NCBI GenBank assembly: GCA_937958045.1
Contig: CALFXL010000050.1
Location: 1 to 63,369, forward strand
Source of the DNA: an uncultured Opitutaceae bacterium
GTDB taxonomy: Bacteria > Verrucomicrobiota > Verrucomicrobiia > Opitutales > Opitutaceae
DNA length: 63,369 nucleotides
Direction of reading: 5' to 3'
The notes under the pieces are model-generated. The model was not told the origin of the DNA. It saw nothing but the letters and a program-made list of their open reading frames with translations, and did not search any database. Shown one piece after another: positions 16,169-25,093 of this stretch; the stretch's first letter is position 1; every line of letters begins with the position of its first letter. A program made the translations under genes and the position numbers.

Positions 16169-18391
16169 ATGCGACCGCCCATGGCCAATCAACTCATTCG
16201 CGAAAAGTCTCCGTATCTGCTGCAACATGCCGACAATCCGGTGCATTGGCTGCCATGGGGCGAGGAGGCGTTTGCGCGAGCGCGTGCGGAGCAGAAACCG
16301 ATTTTCCTGAGCATCGGTTATTCGACCTGCCATTGGTGTCATGTGATGGCGCACGAATCGTTCGAGAATCCGGCGATCGGCGAGCTGCTGAACAAGGAAT
16401 TCATCTCGATCAAAGTGGATCGCGAAGAACGACCGGACGTGGACCGCGTGTACATGCACTACGTGCAATCGATGACAGGACACGGCGGCTGGCCCTTGAG
16501 CGTGTGGCTCACGCCGGAACTGAAACCATTTTTCGGCGGCACGTATTTTCCGCCGGAGGACCGCCAAGGCCGCGCGGGATTTCCGAGCGTGTTGCGCGCG
16601 ATCGCAAAAGGGTGGGCCGAGGATCGCGAACGCATCGCCGCGGAAAGCACGCGCGTCGTGGAGTTGCTGAAACAACGCGCCCAGGAGAATCCGGCGCCGG
16701 AGGGCGCGATCACCGATCACGATCTCACCGAGGCGGGCGGCGATGCGTTTGAAAAGTGCTTCCAGTTTTTTCTCGAGACCTTCGACGAAGAGAACGGCGG
16801 TTTTGGCGGCGCGCCGAAATTTCCGCGAGGATCGGCGCTCAATTTTCTTTTCCGCGTCGCGGCGATCCAAGGTCCCGGCTCCGACGCCGGACTGGCCGCG
16901 GTGCGACTCGCGACGACGACGTTGCGCAAGATGGCGCAAGGCGGCATTCACGATCACGTCGGCGGAGGTTTCCATCGTTACTCGGTCGATGAAGCGTGGT
17001 TTGTGCCGCACTTCGAAAAGATGCTCTACGATCAAGCGCAGATCGCGCTGAACTATCTCGAAGCGCGTGTGACGACGGGGCTGGAGATTCACGCCTGGGT
17101 GGCGCGCGACATTTTCGATTATGTGGAGCGCAAGCTCACGAGCCCGGAAGGTGGATTTTATTCAGCGGAAGATGCCGACAGCGCGCTGCCCGATGCGGCG
17201 CACAACGAAAGCGCGGTCCACGACACCACTCGCGCGCGCAAAGTCGAAGGCGCGTTTTATGTCTGGACGAAATCCGAGATCGACGCGGTGTGCGGTCCCG
17301 ACTCCGCACTCGTGTGTGCGCATTTCGGCGTGATCGGCAGCGGCAATGTGCCCGCGCAACTTGATCCACATGCGGATTTCGCCGGCAAAAATATTTTGAT
17401 GCAGCGACAGCCGCTGGAGAATACGGCGAAACTCTGCGGGCTCTCGCTGCAAGACGCGAGCGAACGACTCACGCGTGCGCTCGGCCGCATGCGCGAAGCG
17501 CGCGAACAGCGTCCGCATCCGCATCTCGACGACAAAATCGTGACCGCGTGGAATGGCCTCATGATCTCCGCGTTTGCGCGCGGTGCGCAGGTGCTCGGCG
17601 AGTTGCGTTACGCGGAGATCGCGACGCGCGCGGCGGAGTTTTTGCAGCGCGAACTTTTCGACGAAAAACGCGGCGTGCTCTTCCGCAGTTATCGCCATGG
17701 ACGCGCCGCGGTCGAAGGCTTTGCGGAGGATTACGCGTTTTTGATCCAAGCGCTCATCGATTTGTATGAAGCGACCTTCGATGTGCGCTGGCTTGCGTGG
17801 GCGGAGACTTTGCAGGCGACGATGGATCGTTTATTCTGGGACGCGGAGCGCGGCGGTTATTTCAACTCCGCCGAATCGGACACGCATTTGGTGCTGCGTT
17901 TGAAAGATGACTATGACGGCGCGGAACCGGCGGCGAGCTCGGTGGCGGCGATGAATTTGTTGCGGCTGGCCGCGGTGTCGCGCGATGCGGACGCGATGCG
18001 TGCGCGGGCGGTGCAGACCTTGCTCGCGTTGCGAGGACGCTGGGAACAGGCGCCGTACGCATTGCCGCAAGCACTGTGCGCGATGGAGCTCGCGCTGGAG
18101 CCGCCGCGACAAGTGGTGATCGCGGGCGATCCGAAGTCGCCGCATTTTCGCGCATTGGTCGCGGTGTTGCATGAACGCGCCGGCGCGCGATGGACCGTGC
18201 TCGCCGCCGATGGCGGTGCGGGACAAGCGTGGCTCGCCGGGCGCGCTTCGTGGCTGTCCGCGATGAAGCCGGTGACCGAGCGCGCGACCGCGTATGTGTG
18301 CGAGCACTACAACTGTCTGCCGCCGGCGACAGATCCGGCCTCGCTGCGGCAACTGCTCGGTTCGGTGCGCACGCCGGATGCAGGTATTTGA
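16169..18391 (+). CDS. DUF255 thioredoxin-fold protein (YyaL/SSP411 family)
   Basis: 740 residues from the ATG at 16169, chosen because GAGGG sits 5 bases upstream; an ATG at 16181 is also possible. The N-terminal thioredoxin-like domain has LIREKSPYLLQHADNPVHW and the active-site-like motif YSTCHWCHVMAHESFE, then FISIKVDREERPDVD. The rest forms the (alpha/alpha)6-barrel of the family (FVPHFEKMLYDQAQIALNYL, GGFYSAEDADS). Homologues are widespread, but the substrate is unknown; a link to carbohydrate or nucleoside-diphosphate metabolism is only annotation lore. Shares a bidirectional terminator with the next, convergent gene. Confidence 0.93.
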   Translation: MRPPMANQLIREKSPYLLQHADNPVHWLPWGEEAFARARAEQKPIFLSIGYSTCHWCHVMAHESFENPAIGELLNKEFISIKVDREERPDVDRVYMHYVQSMTGHGGWPLSVWLTPELKPFFGGTYFPPEDRQGRAGFPSVLRAIAKGWAEDRERIAAESTRVVELLKQRAQENPAPEGAITDHDLTEAGGDAFEKCFQFFLETFDEENGGFGGAPKFPRGSALNFLFRVAAIQGPGSDAGLAAVRLATTTLRKMAQGGIHDHVGGGFHRYSVDEAWFVPHFEKMLYDQAQIALNYLEARVTTGLEIHAWVARDIFDYVERKLTSPEGGFYSAEDADSALPDAAHNESAVHDTTRARKVEGAFYVWTKSEIDAVCGPDSALVCAHFGVIGSGNVPAQLDPHADFAGKNILMQRQPLENTAKLCGLSLQDASERLTRALGRMREAREQRPHPHLDDKIVTAWNGLMISAFARGAQVLGELRYAEIATRAAEFLQRELFDEKRGVLFRSYRHGRAAVEGFAEDYAFLIQALIDLYEATFDVRWLAWAETLQATMDRLFWDAERGGYFNSAESDTHLVLRLKDDYDGAEPAASSVAAMNLLRLAAVSRDADAMRARAVQTLLALRGRWEQAPYALPQALCAMELALEPPRQVVIAGDPKSPHFRALVAVLHERAGARWTVLAADGGAGQAWLAGRASWLSAMKPVTERATAYVCEHYNCLPPATDPASLRQLLGSVRTPDAGI

Positions 18392-18401
18392 ATCGTGGAT
18401 A

Positions 18402-18433
18402 CAAAAAAACGCGCCGCACAGGGCGCGTTTTTT
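18402..18433. terminator. Bidirectional terminator flanked by a TGGATACA element
   Basis: AACGCGCC, loop GCACAG, GGCGCGTT, with an A-run on the left (18402-18409) and a T-run on the right (18428-18433), between convergent genes. Read on the minus strand, the U-tract is followed directly by GTATCCA (element at 18396-18403). Confidence 0.9.
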
Positions 18434-18454
18434 ATGGGAAAGCTGGACGGGGCC

Positions 18455-18946
18455 TTAGCTGTTTTGGGGAACAGGCATGGGCGGGGCGGTCTGGACGACG
18501 GGGGCGGTTTCCGCGGTGGTGACAACCTGCCGGATATTTTCGAGGATGGCGATGATCTCGGGCCGGCTGGCGGCGAAGATCAACGTGCGGATCTGATCAA
18601 CGGTGAGATGGGCGCCGATGGCGGCATCGACAAGAAGCTGGGCGGCTTCGCGTTCGGAGGCGCGGTACTGCTCGATGCGTTCGCGGGCTTCCGAGGTGCT
18701 CTGGTCGCGGGTGAGGTTAATGCCGCTGATGGATTCGAGCCAGAGCAGGGCAACGCTTTTCATCTCCGACGAGCTGGAGTCGTAGCCCATCTTGAGCATG
18801 AGCTCGGCGATGGTTTTGAACTTAACCGGTCGGCCGCTTTCGACATTGATCACCGTGTTGCGATGGCAGTTGGCCAGCTTGGCCAGACCATCGTGAGTGA
18901 GCGCTTTTGCCTCTCTCAGCGTGCGAAAAAGCTGCGTGTAATTCAT
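18455..18946 (-). CDS. XRE-type helix-turn-helix regulator
   Basis: 163 residues. The N-terminal HTH (residues ~5-60) reads LFRTLREAKALTHDGLAKLA then CHRNTVINVESGRPVKFKTI, a Cro/C1-like fold. The middle is helical (WLESISGINLTRDQSTSEAR...) and the C-terminus is a Pro/Val/Ala tail, consistent with a dimerisation region rather than an enzyme. No ligand domain is recognisable. The upstream region carries a TGGATACG element at 18971-18978, 25 bases before the start. Its targets are unknown. Confidence 0.8.
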   Translation of the reverse strand: MNYTQLFRTLREAKALTHDGLAKLANCHRNTVINVESGRPVKFKTIAELMLKMGYDSSSSEMKSVALLWLESISGINLTRDQSTSEARERIEQYRASEREAAQLLVDAAIGAHLTVDQIRTLIFAASRPEIIAILENIRQVVTTAETAPVVQTAPPMPVPQNS

Positions 18947-19202
18947 GCGTCGCGCGGAGTAGTTTCGGGCTGGATACGATTGTCAACGCACCGAATCTAC
19001 CACTGTGAAAATTTCAAAAAGTTCAGGGGTTTTTTGCATAAAGTCGAATGCGAGTGAGCGGTTGTTGTGCGCTGGCTGAGGGGTTTGCCCATTGACAGGC
19101 GGGGGAGTTCCCTCCGACGGTTCGCATCGTGAAGACTGGCTCGCAAATTGCGCGTTGTTTCGAGGCTTTGACGACGGCGCCGTGCGTAGGAGGGCCATTT
19201 GC

Positions 19203-19583
19203 ATGGCGCGGATTTTAGTGATTGATGATGATGCCGGTGTGCGCGGCGTATTGAAGGCCTTGCTCGAACGCGCGGGGCATCATGTGCTCGTCGGACAAAA
19301 TGGCGAAGATGGGTTGGCGCTGGCGCGTGCGGAACGCCCGGAACTCGTGATGCTCGATGTGGAGATGCCGGGCATGAACGGGTTCGATGTGTGCAGCCGG
19401 TTGAAGGCGGACACGAAGCTGCGTGAAGTACCGGTGGTGATCATGACGGGTCGCGCGCTCGATGGTGTGCCGGCGCGTGCGCGCGCAGCGGGCGCGGTGG
19501 ACTGGATGGCAAAGCCGTTCGAACTGCAGATCTTGTTGAAAAAAATCCCGCGCTACCTCGCGGGCGAAGTGGTGGACGGATGA
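19203..19583 (+). CDS. Single-domain response regulator
   Basis: 126 residues consisting only of a CheY-like receiver domain: acidic pocket VIDDDAG, phospho-acceptor Asp in LVMLDVEMPGMNGFD, Thr in VVIMTGRA and Lys in WMAKPFELQ. The ATG at 19203 follows an AGGAGG seven bases earlier, one of the few strong ribosome binding sites here. No histidine kinase is adjacent; the next gene is a second receiver protein. With no output domain, it probably acts through a protein partner. Confidence 0.9.
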   Translation: MARILVIDDDAGVRGVLKALLERAGHHVLVGQNGEDGLALARAERPELVMLDVEMPGMNGFDVCSRLKADTKLREVPVVIMTGRALDGVPARARAAGAVDWMAKPFELQILLKKIPRYLAGEVVDG

Positions 19584-19685
19584 AGAGACGCGTATGGATC
19601 GTCGCCGGGAGCAGACGTCCGTCCGGACTGGCCGGCAGGGAAAACTTGCGGAGAGCGCGAAGTTTATTCACGTGATGGACCGCTT

Positions 19686-20339
19686 TTGCCGTCCGCGGCG
19701 AGAGCGGCCTCCAGCGCCCCACCTTCCTTTCGTTTGAAAATCCTCGCCGTAGAAGACGATTCCGTCGCCAGCAAAGTCCTCATCCAAGCTCTTCACGGGC
19801 TTGGCTATGATGATGTTGCTCTCGCGCGCGATGGTGCCGAGGCGATGGAGATGCTCGTACGGGAGCCGGCGCGCGTGATCGTGAGCGATTGGATCATGCC
19901 GGGCATGGATGGACTCGAGCTCTGCCGCCACGTGCGCGCGCGGGTGAAGACGGAGTACGTGTATTTCATTTTGCTCACGAGCCGCGAAGCGGATCTGGAA
20001 AACCAGCGCGCGGCGATCGAAGCCGGCGTGGACGATTTTTTGGTGAAGCCGCTCGATCGGCAGGAGCTGTGGATGCGACTGCGCGTGGCGGAGCGAATCT
20101 TGCGCTATGCGACGCAGGTGCAGCAGTTGGAGGCGTTTTTGCCGATCTGCTCGTACTGCAAAAAGGTGCGCGACGATCAAAATTACTGGCAGCAGATCGA
20201 GGGCTATATCAACGCGCGCACGGGCTCGGAGTTCAGTCACTCGGTTTGTCCGGACTGCTACGCGCGCGTGGTGCTTCCGGAGCTCGAAGAGATCAAACGC
20301 GAGGAAGCGCAAAAGCCGCGGGCTGAGCGCCTGCCGTGA
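19686..20339 (+). CDS. Response regulator with C-terminal Cys-rich domain
   Basis: 217 residues from a TTG at 19686, or 201 from a TTG at 19734 directly before KILAVEDDSVASKVL; no ATG fits. The receiver domain has EDD, the phospho-Asp in IVSDWIMPGMDGLEL, Thr in LLTSREA and Lys in FLVKPLDRQE. After a helical linker, the C-terminal ~65 residues contain CSYCKKVRDDQNYW and SHSVCPDCYARV, two CxxC pairs suggesting a zinc or redox-binding element. This tail is known from many sensor proteins but its role is undefined. It sits 4 bases upstream of slyX. Confidence 0.85.
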   Translation: MPSAARAASSAPPSFRLKILAVEDDSVASKVLIQALHGLGYDDVALARDGAEAMEMLVREPARVIVSDWIMPGMDGLELCRHVRARVKTEYVYFILLTSREADLENQRAAIEAGVDDFLVKPLDRQELWMRLRVAERILRYATQVQQLEAFLPICSYCKKVRDDQNYWQQIEGYINARTGSEFSHSVCPDCYARVVLPELEEIKREEAQKPRAERLP

Positions 20340-20343
20340 CGCT

Positions 20344-20556
20344 ATGAGCGAAACGGAGAATCGGCTCGCGCGTTTGGAAGAACGGCTCGCGTGGTTTGAA
20401 CGTCACGTGACCGAGCAGGACAAAGTGATCCTCGAATTGTCCGATCTCGTGGAGCGCCTGCGACGCGAAGTGATTTCGCTGCGCGAACGCGCGGCCTTGA
20501 GCGGGGGTTCGGCGGCTCCAGCGTCGCCGGCCGACGAACGTCCGCCACATTATTGA
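20344..20556 (+). CDS. slyX: SlyX family coiled-coil protein
   Basis: 70 residues, the usual SlyX size: RLARLEERLAWFERHVTEQD followed by VILELSDLVERLRREV forms one heptad coiled coil, and the disordered tail ends in PPHY, the conserved SlyX C-terminus. Function is unknown in all species. Its start is 4 bases after the stop of the response regulator, so the two are co-translated. A longer out-of-register frame over it is spurious. Confidence 0.88.
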   Translation: MSETENRLARLEERLAWFERHVTEQDKVILELSDLVERLRREVISLRERAALSGGSAAPASPADERPPHY

Positions 20557-20584
20557 TATCGGCGCTGGGCGGACGTGTGATCGC

Positions 20585-21934
20585 TCAGAGCTGCGAGCGG
20601 AAAAGTCCGCAGAAGTGATCGGCGGCTTTCACGAGTAGGGGACGCGCGCGGAAGGTTTCGAGATCGAGCAGATCGGAGCGGCGCACGTCGTCGTCGAAAC
20701 TTTTAAGCAGGGCGCGAGCGACCGAAGGATCGAGGACGTTGAGCGCGATCTCGTCGTTGATGGCGAAAGAGCGGTTGTCGAAATTGACCGAGCCGACGGT
20801 GGCGAAGACGTCGTCCACGATCATCACTTTGCAGTGATACATCGCGGGCCGGTATTGATGGATGCGCACGCCGGCTTCCAAAAGTTTTCCCCAGCGGGAA
20901 CGCGAGGCTGCCCGGCCGAAACGCGAGTCGTTGATCGCGGGAACGACCACATCGATTTCCACGCCGCGCCGACGCGCCGCGAGAAGCGTTTCGATCGCGA
21001 GGTCGTCGGGGACGAAATACGCCTGGGCGATCTTGATTGAGCGACGTGCGGAAGCGATCGCCATCATGTGAGCGATGCGCGCGTTCTCAGGGTTTTCGTT
21101 GCGACCGCTTTTGTAGCATTGCGCGAGGCTGTCACCGGCGGCGCGCGATTCGGGGAAATAATCCGGACCGGCGAGCAGACGTCCGGTGGTTTGAAGCCAG
21201 TTCGTGGTGAACACCGCCTGCATCTGGCGAACCACCGGACCTTCGACGCGGATCTGGGTTTCGCGCCAGACATCTTCGGAGTCGGCGTCGCCGAGCCAGC
21301 GATCGTCGATGCACATGCCGCCGGTGAAACCGATGCGGCCGTCGACAACGAGGATCTTGCGATGCGTGCGGTGATTGATGTTGGGCTTCACGCGCCACCA
21401 GTGCTCACGCGCATACACGAGGAATTCCACGCCGGCGTCTTTCATCCGACGCTGCTCGCTGTCGGCGAGTTTGAGCGAGCCCATACCATCGGCGAGCACG
21501 TGCACCTTCACCCCGGCTCGCGCGCGTTCGCTCAACGCCTCGATAAACTGATCGCTGATTTTTCCCGACGACCAAATGTAGGTTTCGAGCGTGACGCTTT
21601 TCTGCGCGTTGCGAATCGCTTCGAGCATCACGGGGAAGAAGCGTTCGCCGTTAATCAACGGCGTGATGCGATTGCCGCCGGAAAACTCTGCGCCGAGCAA
21701 CGGTCCGAGCGTGTCAGGGAAAACCGCATCGCGCGGACCGAAAGAAATCTCCACGGGTTCCCGGAGAATCTTGGCAGACGTGAGCCAGAAATATCCGCCC
21801 GCCGCGACGATGATCCAGATGCCGACGATCGACCAATACCGCAGCAAACTGGGACGCTGTGCAGGCGGCTTGTAGGGTTTGGCGATAGCGCTGGCGGCGC
21901 GACGTCGGCGGAAACGGGAGAGCAGTCCGAACAT
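20585..21934 (-). CDS. Phospholipase D-like / cardiolipin synthase-like membrane protein
   Basis: 449 residues from the ATG at 21934. One N-terminal membrane segment (YWSIVGIWIIVAAGGYFWL) is followed by two phospholipase D domains. The HKD motifs are HRKILVVDGRIGFTGG and HCKVMIVDDVFATVGSVNFD. This layout fits cardiolipin synthases of the ClsB/ClsC type, which join phosphatidylglycerol with another lipid at the inner membrane. The single rather than double membrane anchor makes the exact subtype uncertain. It is divergent from the VTT-domain gene with 97 bases between, which may hold both promoters. Confidence 0.88.
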   Translation of the reverse strand: MFGLLSRFRRRRAASAIAKPYKPPAQRPSLLRYWSIVGIWIIVAAGGYFWLTSAKILREPVEISFGPRDAVFPDTLGPLLGAEFSGGNRITPLINGERFFPVMLEAIRNAQKSVTLETYIWSSGKISDQFIEALSERARAGVKVHVLADGMGSLKLADSEQRRMKDAGVEFLVYAREHWWRVKPNINHRTHRKILVVDGRIGFTGGMCIDDRWLGDADSEDVWRETQIRVEGPVVRQMQAVFTTNWLQTTGRLLAGPDYFPESRAAGDSLAQCYKSGRNENPENARIAHMMAIASARRSIKIAQAYFVPDDLAIETLLAARRRGVEIDVVVPAINDSRFGRAASRSRWGKLLEAGVRIHQYRPAMYHCKVMIVDDVFATVGSVNFDNRSFAINDEIALNVLDPSVARALLKSFDDDVRRSDLLDLETFRARPLLVKAADHFCGLFRSQL

Positions 21935-22031
21935 GGGAAAGCGCGCGGCTAGACCGAGGGCGCGATTGGTAGTTCCCCAACAACAGCGGAGCCGGTCGCG
22001 GTTTAGCGAAGCCGTGGTTATAATACGCGCG

Positions 22032-22751
22032 ATGTCGTTTTCATTTTCCCGCTTTCGAAAGCGTTCGCCGGAACGCGGCGCCCGCTGGCATTGGCCGTGG
22101 GTGCTGTTGATATTGGGGGCGGTGGCGGCGTTGGTGACGCTCGCCGCATGGATCATCGAACACGGTTGGTGGCGTGAAGCGGTGCGCTTGCTGCAAGAAG
22201 TGGATCCCGTGCTCGCGATCACGCTGATGGCGATTTTGCCGCTGTTTGGATTTTCGATCGGCGTGGTGTACGTGGTTGCTGGCATGCGCTTTGGCATGAT
22301 TGGCGGCGGGCTCGTGATCGCGGCGGTGACTTCAGTGCATCTGCTCGGAAGTTATCTGCTCACACGGGGATTTTTGCGCGCCCCATTGCAGCGATTGCTC
22401 GCGCGACGAAACCATCGCATCCCGGTCGTGCCGCCGGGCGCGGAAAGCGGAGTCGCGGCGATCGTGGCGCTCGTGCCAGGGGCGCCGTATTTTCTGCGCA
22501 ACTACGGACTGGCGCTCACGGGCATGCCGCTGCGGAAGTATTTTGCGGTGTGCCTGCTCATCTACACGGCGCGTTCGTACGTGACGCTTGCGCTGGGCGA
22601 TCTGGGCTCCGATCCGAGTCGCGAAGGTCTGCTTTGGCTCGGCGGAATTTTTGTCGTGAAAGTGGCGCTCTGCGCGTGGCTCATCCGACGCATTCGTCTG
22701 AAAATGCGCACCACCGCCGACGCCGTTCCGGCAGATGTATCCACATTTTAA
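22032..22751 (+). CDS. TVP38/TMEM64 (VTT domain) membrane protein
   Basis: 239 residues from the ATG at 22032. Hydrophobic segments are WVLLILGAVAALVTLAAWII, LAITLMAILPLFGFSIGVVY and two further C-terminal ones. The family signature GMRFGMIGGGLVIAAVTSVH...GSYLLTRGFLR and ALVPGAPYFLRNYGLALTG is present. Related DedA/VTT proteins transport or scramble lipids, which fits its position opposite a cardiolipin-synthase-like gene; that link is inference. The last codons contain a TGTATCCA element (22736-22743), 8 bases before the stop. Confidence 0.85.
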   Translation: MSFSFSRFRKRSPERGARWHWPWVLLILGAVAALVTLAAWIIEHGWWREAVRLLQEVDPVLAITLMAILPLFGFSIGVVYVVAGMRFGMIGGGLVIAAVTSVHLLGSYLLTRGFLRAPLQRLLARRNHRIPVVPPGAESGVAAIVALVPGAPYFLRNYGLALTGMPLRKYFAVCLLIYTARSYVTLALGDLGSDPSREGLLWLGGIFVVKVALCAWLIRRIRLKMRTTADAVPADVSTF

Positions 22752-22768
22752 TTACAACGTGTCTGCGC

Positions 22769-23995
22769 TCAGAACGACGCGCGGACCTCCTGTTGATGGC
22801 CGGGTTCGAGCGTGAGCTCGCGAGGAGACACGGCTTCTTGTTCGTCGTTTTTGTAGAGCTTCACGGCGATTGGTTCGGTGGCGTCGGCCGTTTCCCAGCG
22901 CCATTTGCCGATGGAGACAAACTGAAGCGGCACGCCTTTCTCCCAACTCAGGCCCGCACCGGAGCCGCGGATGAAAAGTTTATTGCCGATGCCGATGTAG
23001 GCGGTGACGAGCAAACGCGTGAGTCCGTCGGCGGAAAGCGCCGAGCTGGGTTCGGTTTCATCGGGATGGCTCTGCGCGTAATCGTTGGATTCGGAGAGAT
23101 CCAAACCCAGCATCGGTTGGTCGTCGTTGTGGGCGGCTTTGCGCGGCGCGCGTTTGCGAACGACGGGTTCGGCGACAACGGCGGCGGCAATCGTCGGCGA
23201 CGAGGCCGGCGCTGCGAACGGCGGGGCCGAAGTGACCTGCGAAACTTCCGGCGGGCGCTCGGAAGGCGGCGGCGGTTCAGGGCGCGTCGCGGGCGCCTCA
23301 GGGCGCGGAATTGGCGCGAAGGTTGCGACGCGCGTGGATAAAGCGGCCAGCGCCTGGTCGAGTGCGCGCTGAATGGCGGCGGTCGCTTCGGTCGCGGAGC
23401 GTTCGCTGCGTGCGGTGAACTCGCCGAGCGATTGTTTGATCTCGGCGAGATGTTGGCGCGTCGCGGCTTCGACGGCGGTGAGCTCGCCTGCGGTTTTGCG
23501 GATCGAACTGAAAACGGATTCGAGACGCTCGATCTCGGAGTTGCGCAACGTGTTCACTTCCTGCGCGAGGACCTCGTTTTCGGTGACGGCGACCTCGTTG
23601 AGCTGCGCTTTGAACTCGTTGATTTTCTCCTGCATTTTTTGCGGGAGCTGATCGAGGTGTTTGAGCGCGCGGTGGACGGTGTCGTTAAGCGAGTTGAGAC
23701 CTTGTGCGGCGATGCTGAGTTGTTCGGCGGAATCGGCCGTGGTGCGCGCGAGCGCGGCGATCTCGGCCTGGCGCTCGGCGAGGGCGAGATCCTGGCGGCG
23801 CGTGTAGGAAAGAAGGAACGGGAGGCATGCGAGGCACGCGCCGAGGGCGACGCAGGCGACGATGGCGAACAACGGAGCGCCGCTGAGCGGCGTGGGCGCT
23901 TGTTGTGCAATGAGAACGGCGCAGCCGATGAGAAGGGCATCGCCGATGAGAAAGGGCCAGGGGCTGAGTTTGGGGGCCTCGTCGATAGGATTCAT
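22769..23995 (-). CDS. Membrane-anchored coiled-coil protein of unknown function
   Basis: 408 residues from the ATG at 23995. Two adjacent hydrophobic segments (WPFLIGDALLIGCAVLIA and LFAIVACVALGACLACLPFL) are followed by about 180 residues of charged heptad-rich helix (KMQEKINEFKAQLNEVAVTE). A Pro/Ala/Glu-rich linker comes next. The compact C-terminal domain has LLVTAYIGIGNKLFIRGSGA and GVPLQFVSIGKWRWETADAT. That C-terminal domain looks like a small conserved beta fold also found in other proteins of this lineage; I cannot name it. Tail-to-tail with the VTT gene (17 bases). Confidence 0.7.
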   Translation of the reverse strand: MNPIDEAPKLSPWPFLIGDALLIGCAVLIAQQAPTPLSGAPLFAIVACVALGACLACLPFLLSYTRRQDLALAERQAEIAALARTTADSAEQLSIAAQGLNSLNDTVHRALKHLDQLPQKMQEKINEFKAQLNEVAVTENEVLAQEVNTLRNSEIERLESVFSSIRKTAGELTAVEAATRQHLAEIKQSLGEFTARSERSATEATAAIQRALDQALAALSTRVATFAPIPRPEAPATRPEPPPPSERPPEVSQVTSAPPFAAPASSPTIAAAVVAEPVVRKRAPRKAAHNDDQPMLGLDLSESNDYAQSHPDETEPSSALSADGLTRLLVTAYIGIGNKLFIRGSGAGLSWEKGVPLQFVSIGKWRWETADATEPIAVKLYKNDEQEAVSPRELTLEPGHQQEVRASF

Positions 23996-24112
23996 GGCGG
24001 GCGCGACAACGCGCTTGGTTTGAGTCCTGCAGAGCGCTTTCTCAAGGCGAAAGGCAGGACGGGATTTAGAGGTTTTCACCATGCCTCGATCGTGTATGCT
24101 CGGGACACGCCG

Positions 24113-24391
24113 ATGGACTTCACGCATTTCATGAGAATCGAGCGGGTGGTGGACGGGCAAACGCGTCACTACGTCGTGCACATGCGCGATCCGCGGTTCT
24201 CGATCGAGCTGACGCCGGATGCGGAGGCGGCGGATAAAATGGGCGCGGGCGTGATCAAGCGGATCTGCGTGCCCAACTCGTGCATCGGAAATTACCAACA
24301 ATACGCAGCGTTCATCGCGGCCGCACAGGCGTTTTTCCGCGAATCGCTCGCCGGCGAAGCCACGGCCTCGCCGCGAGGATTGCTCGAGTGA
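24113..24391 (+). CDS. Small conserved-type hypothetical protein
   Basis: 92 residues, ATG at 24113. Reads as a soluble alpha/beta protein (RIERVVDGQTRHYVVHMRDP, then a helical C-terminus QYAAFIAAAQAFFRESLAG) with two Cys in RICVPNSCIGN. Codon use is like the surrounding genes and the frame ends 6 bases before the convergent lipoprotein gene, both favouring a real gene. No family recognised. Confidence 0.6.
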   Translation: MDFTHFMRIERVVDGQTRHYVVHMRDPRFSIELTPDAEAADKMGAGVIKRICVPNSCIGNYQQYAAFIAAAQAFFRESLAGEATASPRGLLE

Positions 24392-24397
24392 TTTTGC

Positions 24398-25093
24398 TTA
24401 TCGGGCGGACGTGGGCACAAATCGCCCGTCGCGCGCGACGAGTTTCACCGTGACAACGCGGTCGGTGTTTTCGCCGAGATAAGGTTCAAGCGCGATGAGC
24501 AGCCGAGGGATATCGTCGCGCGTATCATCGCTCAAACTCTGCAACGTAGCGCTCGCGCTCCACACTTCGGGTGCGGTGCCGTCGAGTTGGTCGGCGAGGC
24601 GCGCGGAGATGATCAGGTATTTTGGATAATACGTGTAGGTGCTTGTGGTGATGTCGTTGCCGACGCGTTCGTAGCGGCTCGGCACGACGATGGTACGCGT
24701 CGTCGTGGATGATTTCCCTGTTGAATCGGTGCTTTTCGTGACGGTGTGCACACGTCCGCCGCCGACTTCGGCGTAGACCGGTGTCGAGTAGGTGACCGTG
24801 CGGGAGACCGGCTGACCGATGCCGTACGACAGCGCGATTTGGAGCGCAGGGTTTTCATCGGCGCCGACCGCGAAATACCCTTTGCGCTCAAGCGCCGCTC
24901 GCACGAGCGCGGCGTGGGAACGAAACTGGAGCGAGGTCGCATCGATGTCGGGCGAGCCGCTGACCAACGTGTACGTGCGCACCGGCGGCATGGACGCGGG
25001 GTCGTTGATGGCATCGACGCGCACTTGCAGCGACGATGCGCAACCGCCGCCCAGCAACGCGAGGACGAGAAGGAAGAAAGAAAGTGATTTCAC
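24398..25093 (-). CDS. Putative lipoprotein (DUF4136-like)
   Basis: 231 residues from a GTG at 25093. Signal sequence KSLSFFLLVLALLGGG then Cys, a plausible lipobox, so it is probably anchored in the periplasm or outer membrane. The body has the pattern RTYTLVSGSPDIDATSLQFR, ALERKGYF and GENTDRVVTVKL, which resembles DUF4136-type lipoproteins; similarity is by eye only. A Ser/Thr-rich stretch (TKSTDSTGKSSTTTRTIVV) sits near residue 130. It is divergent from the exported protein at 25558, separated by 464 bases. Confidence 0.65.
   Translation of the reverse strand: MKSLSFFLLVLALLGGGCASSLQVRVDAINDPASMPPVRTYTLVSGSPDIDATSLQFRSHAALVRAALERKGYFAVGADENPALQIALSYGIGQPVSRTVTYSTPVYAEVGGGRVHTVTKSTDSTGKSSTTTRTIVVPSRYERVGNDITTSTYTYYPKYLIISARLADQLDGTAPEVWSASATLQSLSDDTRDDIPRLLIALEPYLGENTDRVVTVKLVARDGRFVPTSAR

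Noticed and set aside
20107..20556. 149-codon frame overlapping the end of the response regulator gene
   Set aside because: Its first part is out of frame with the Cys-rich tail; only the last 70 codons (slyX, ATG at 20344) are real.
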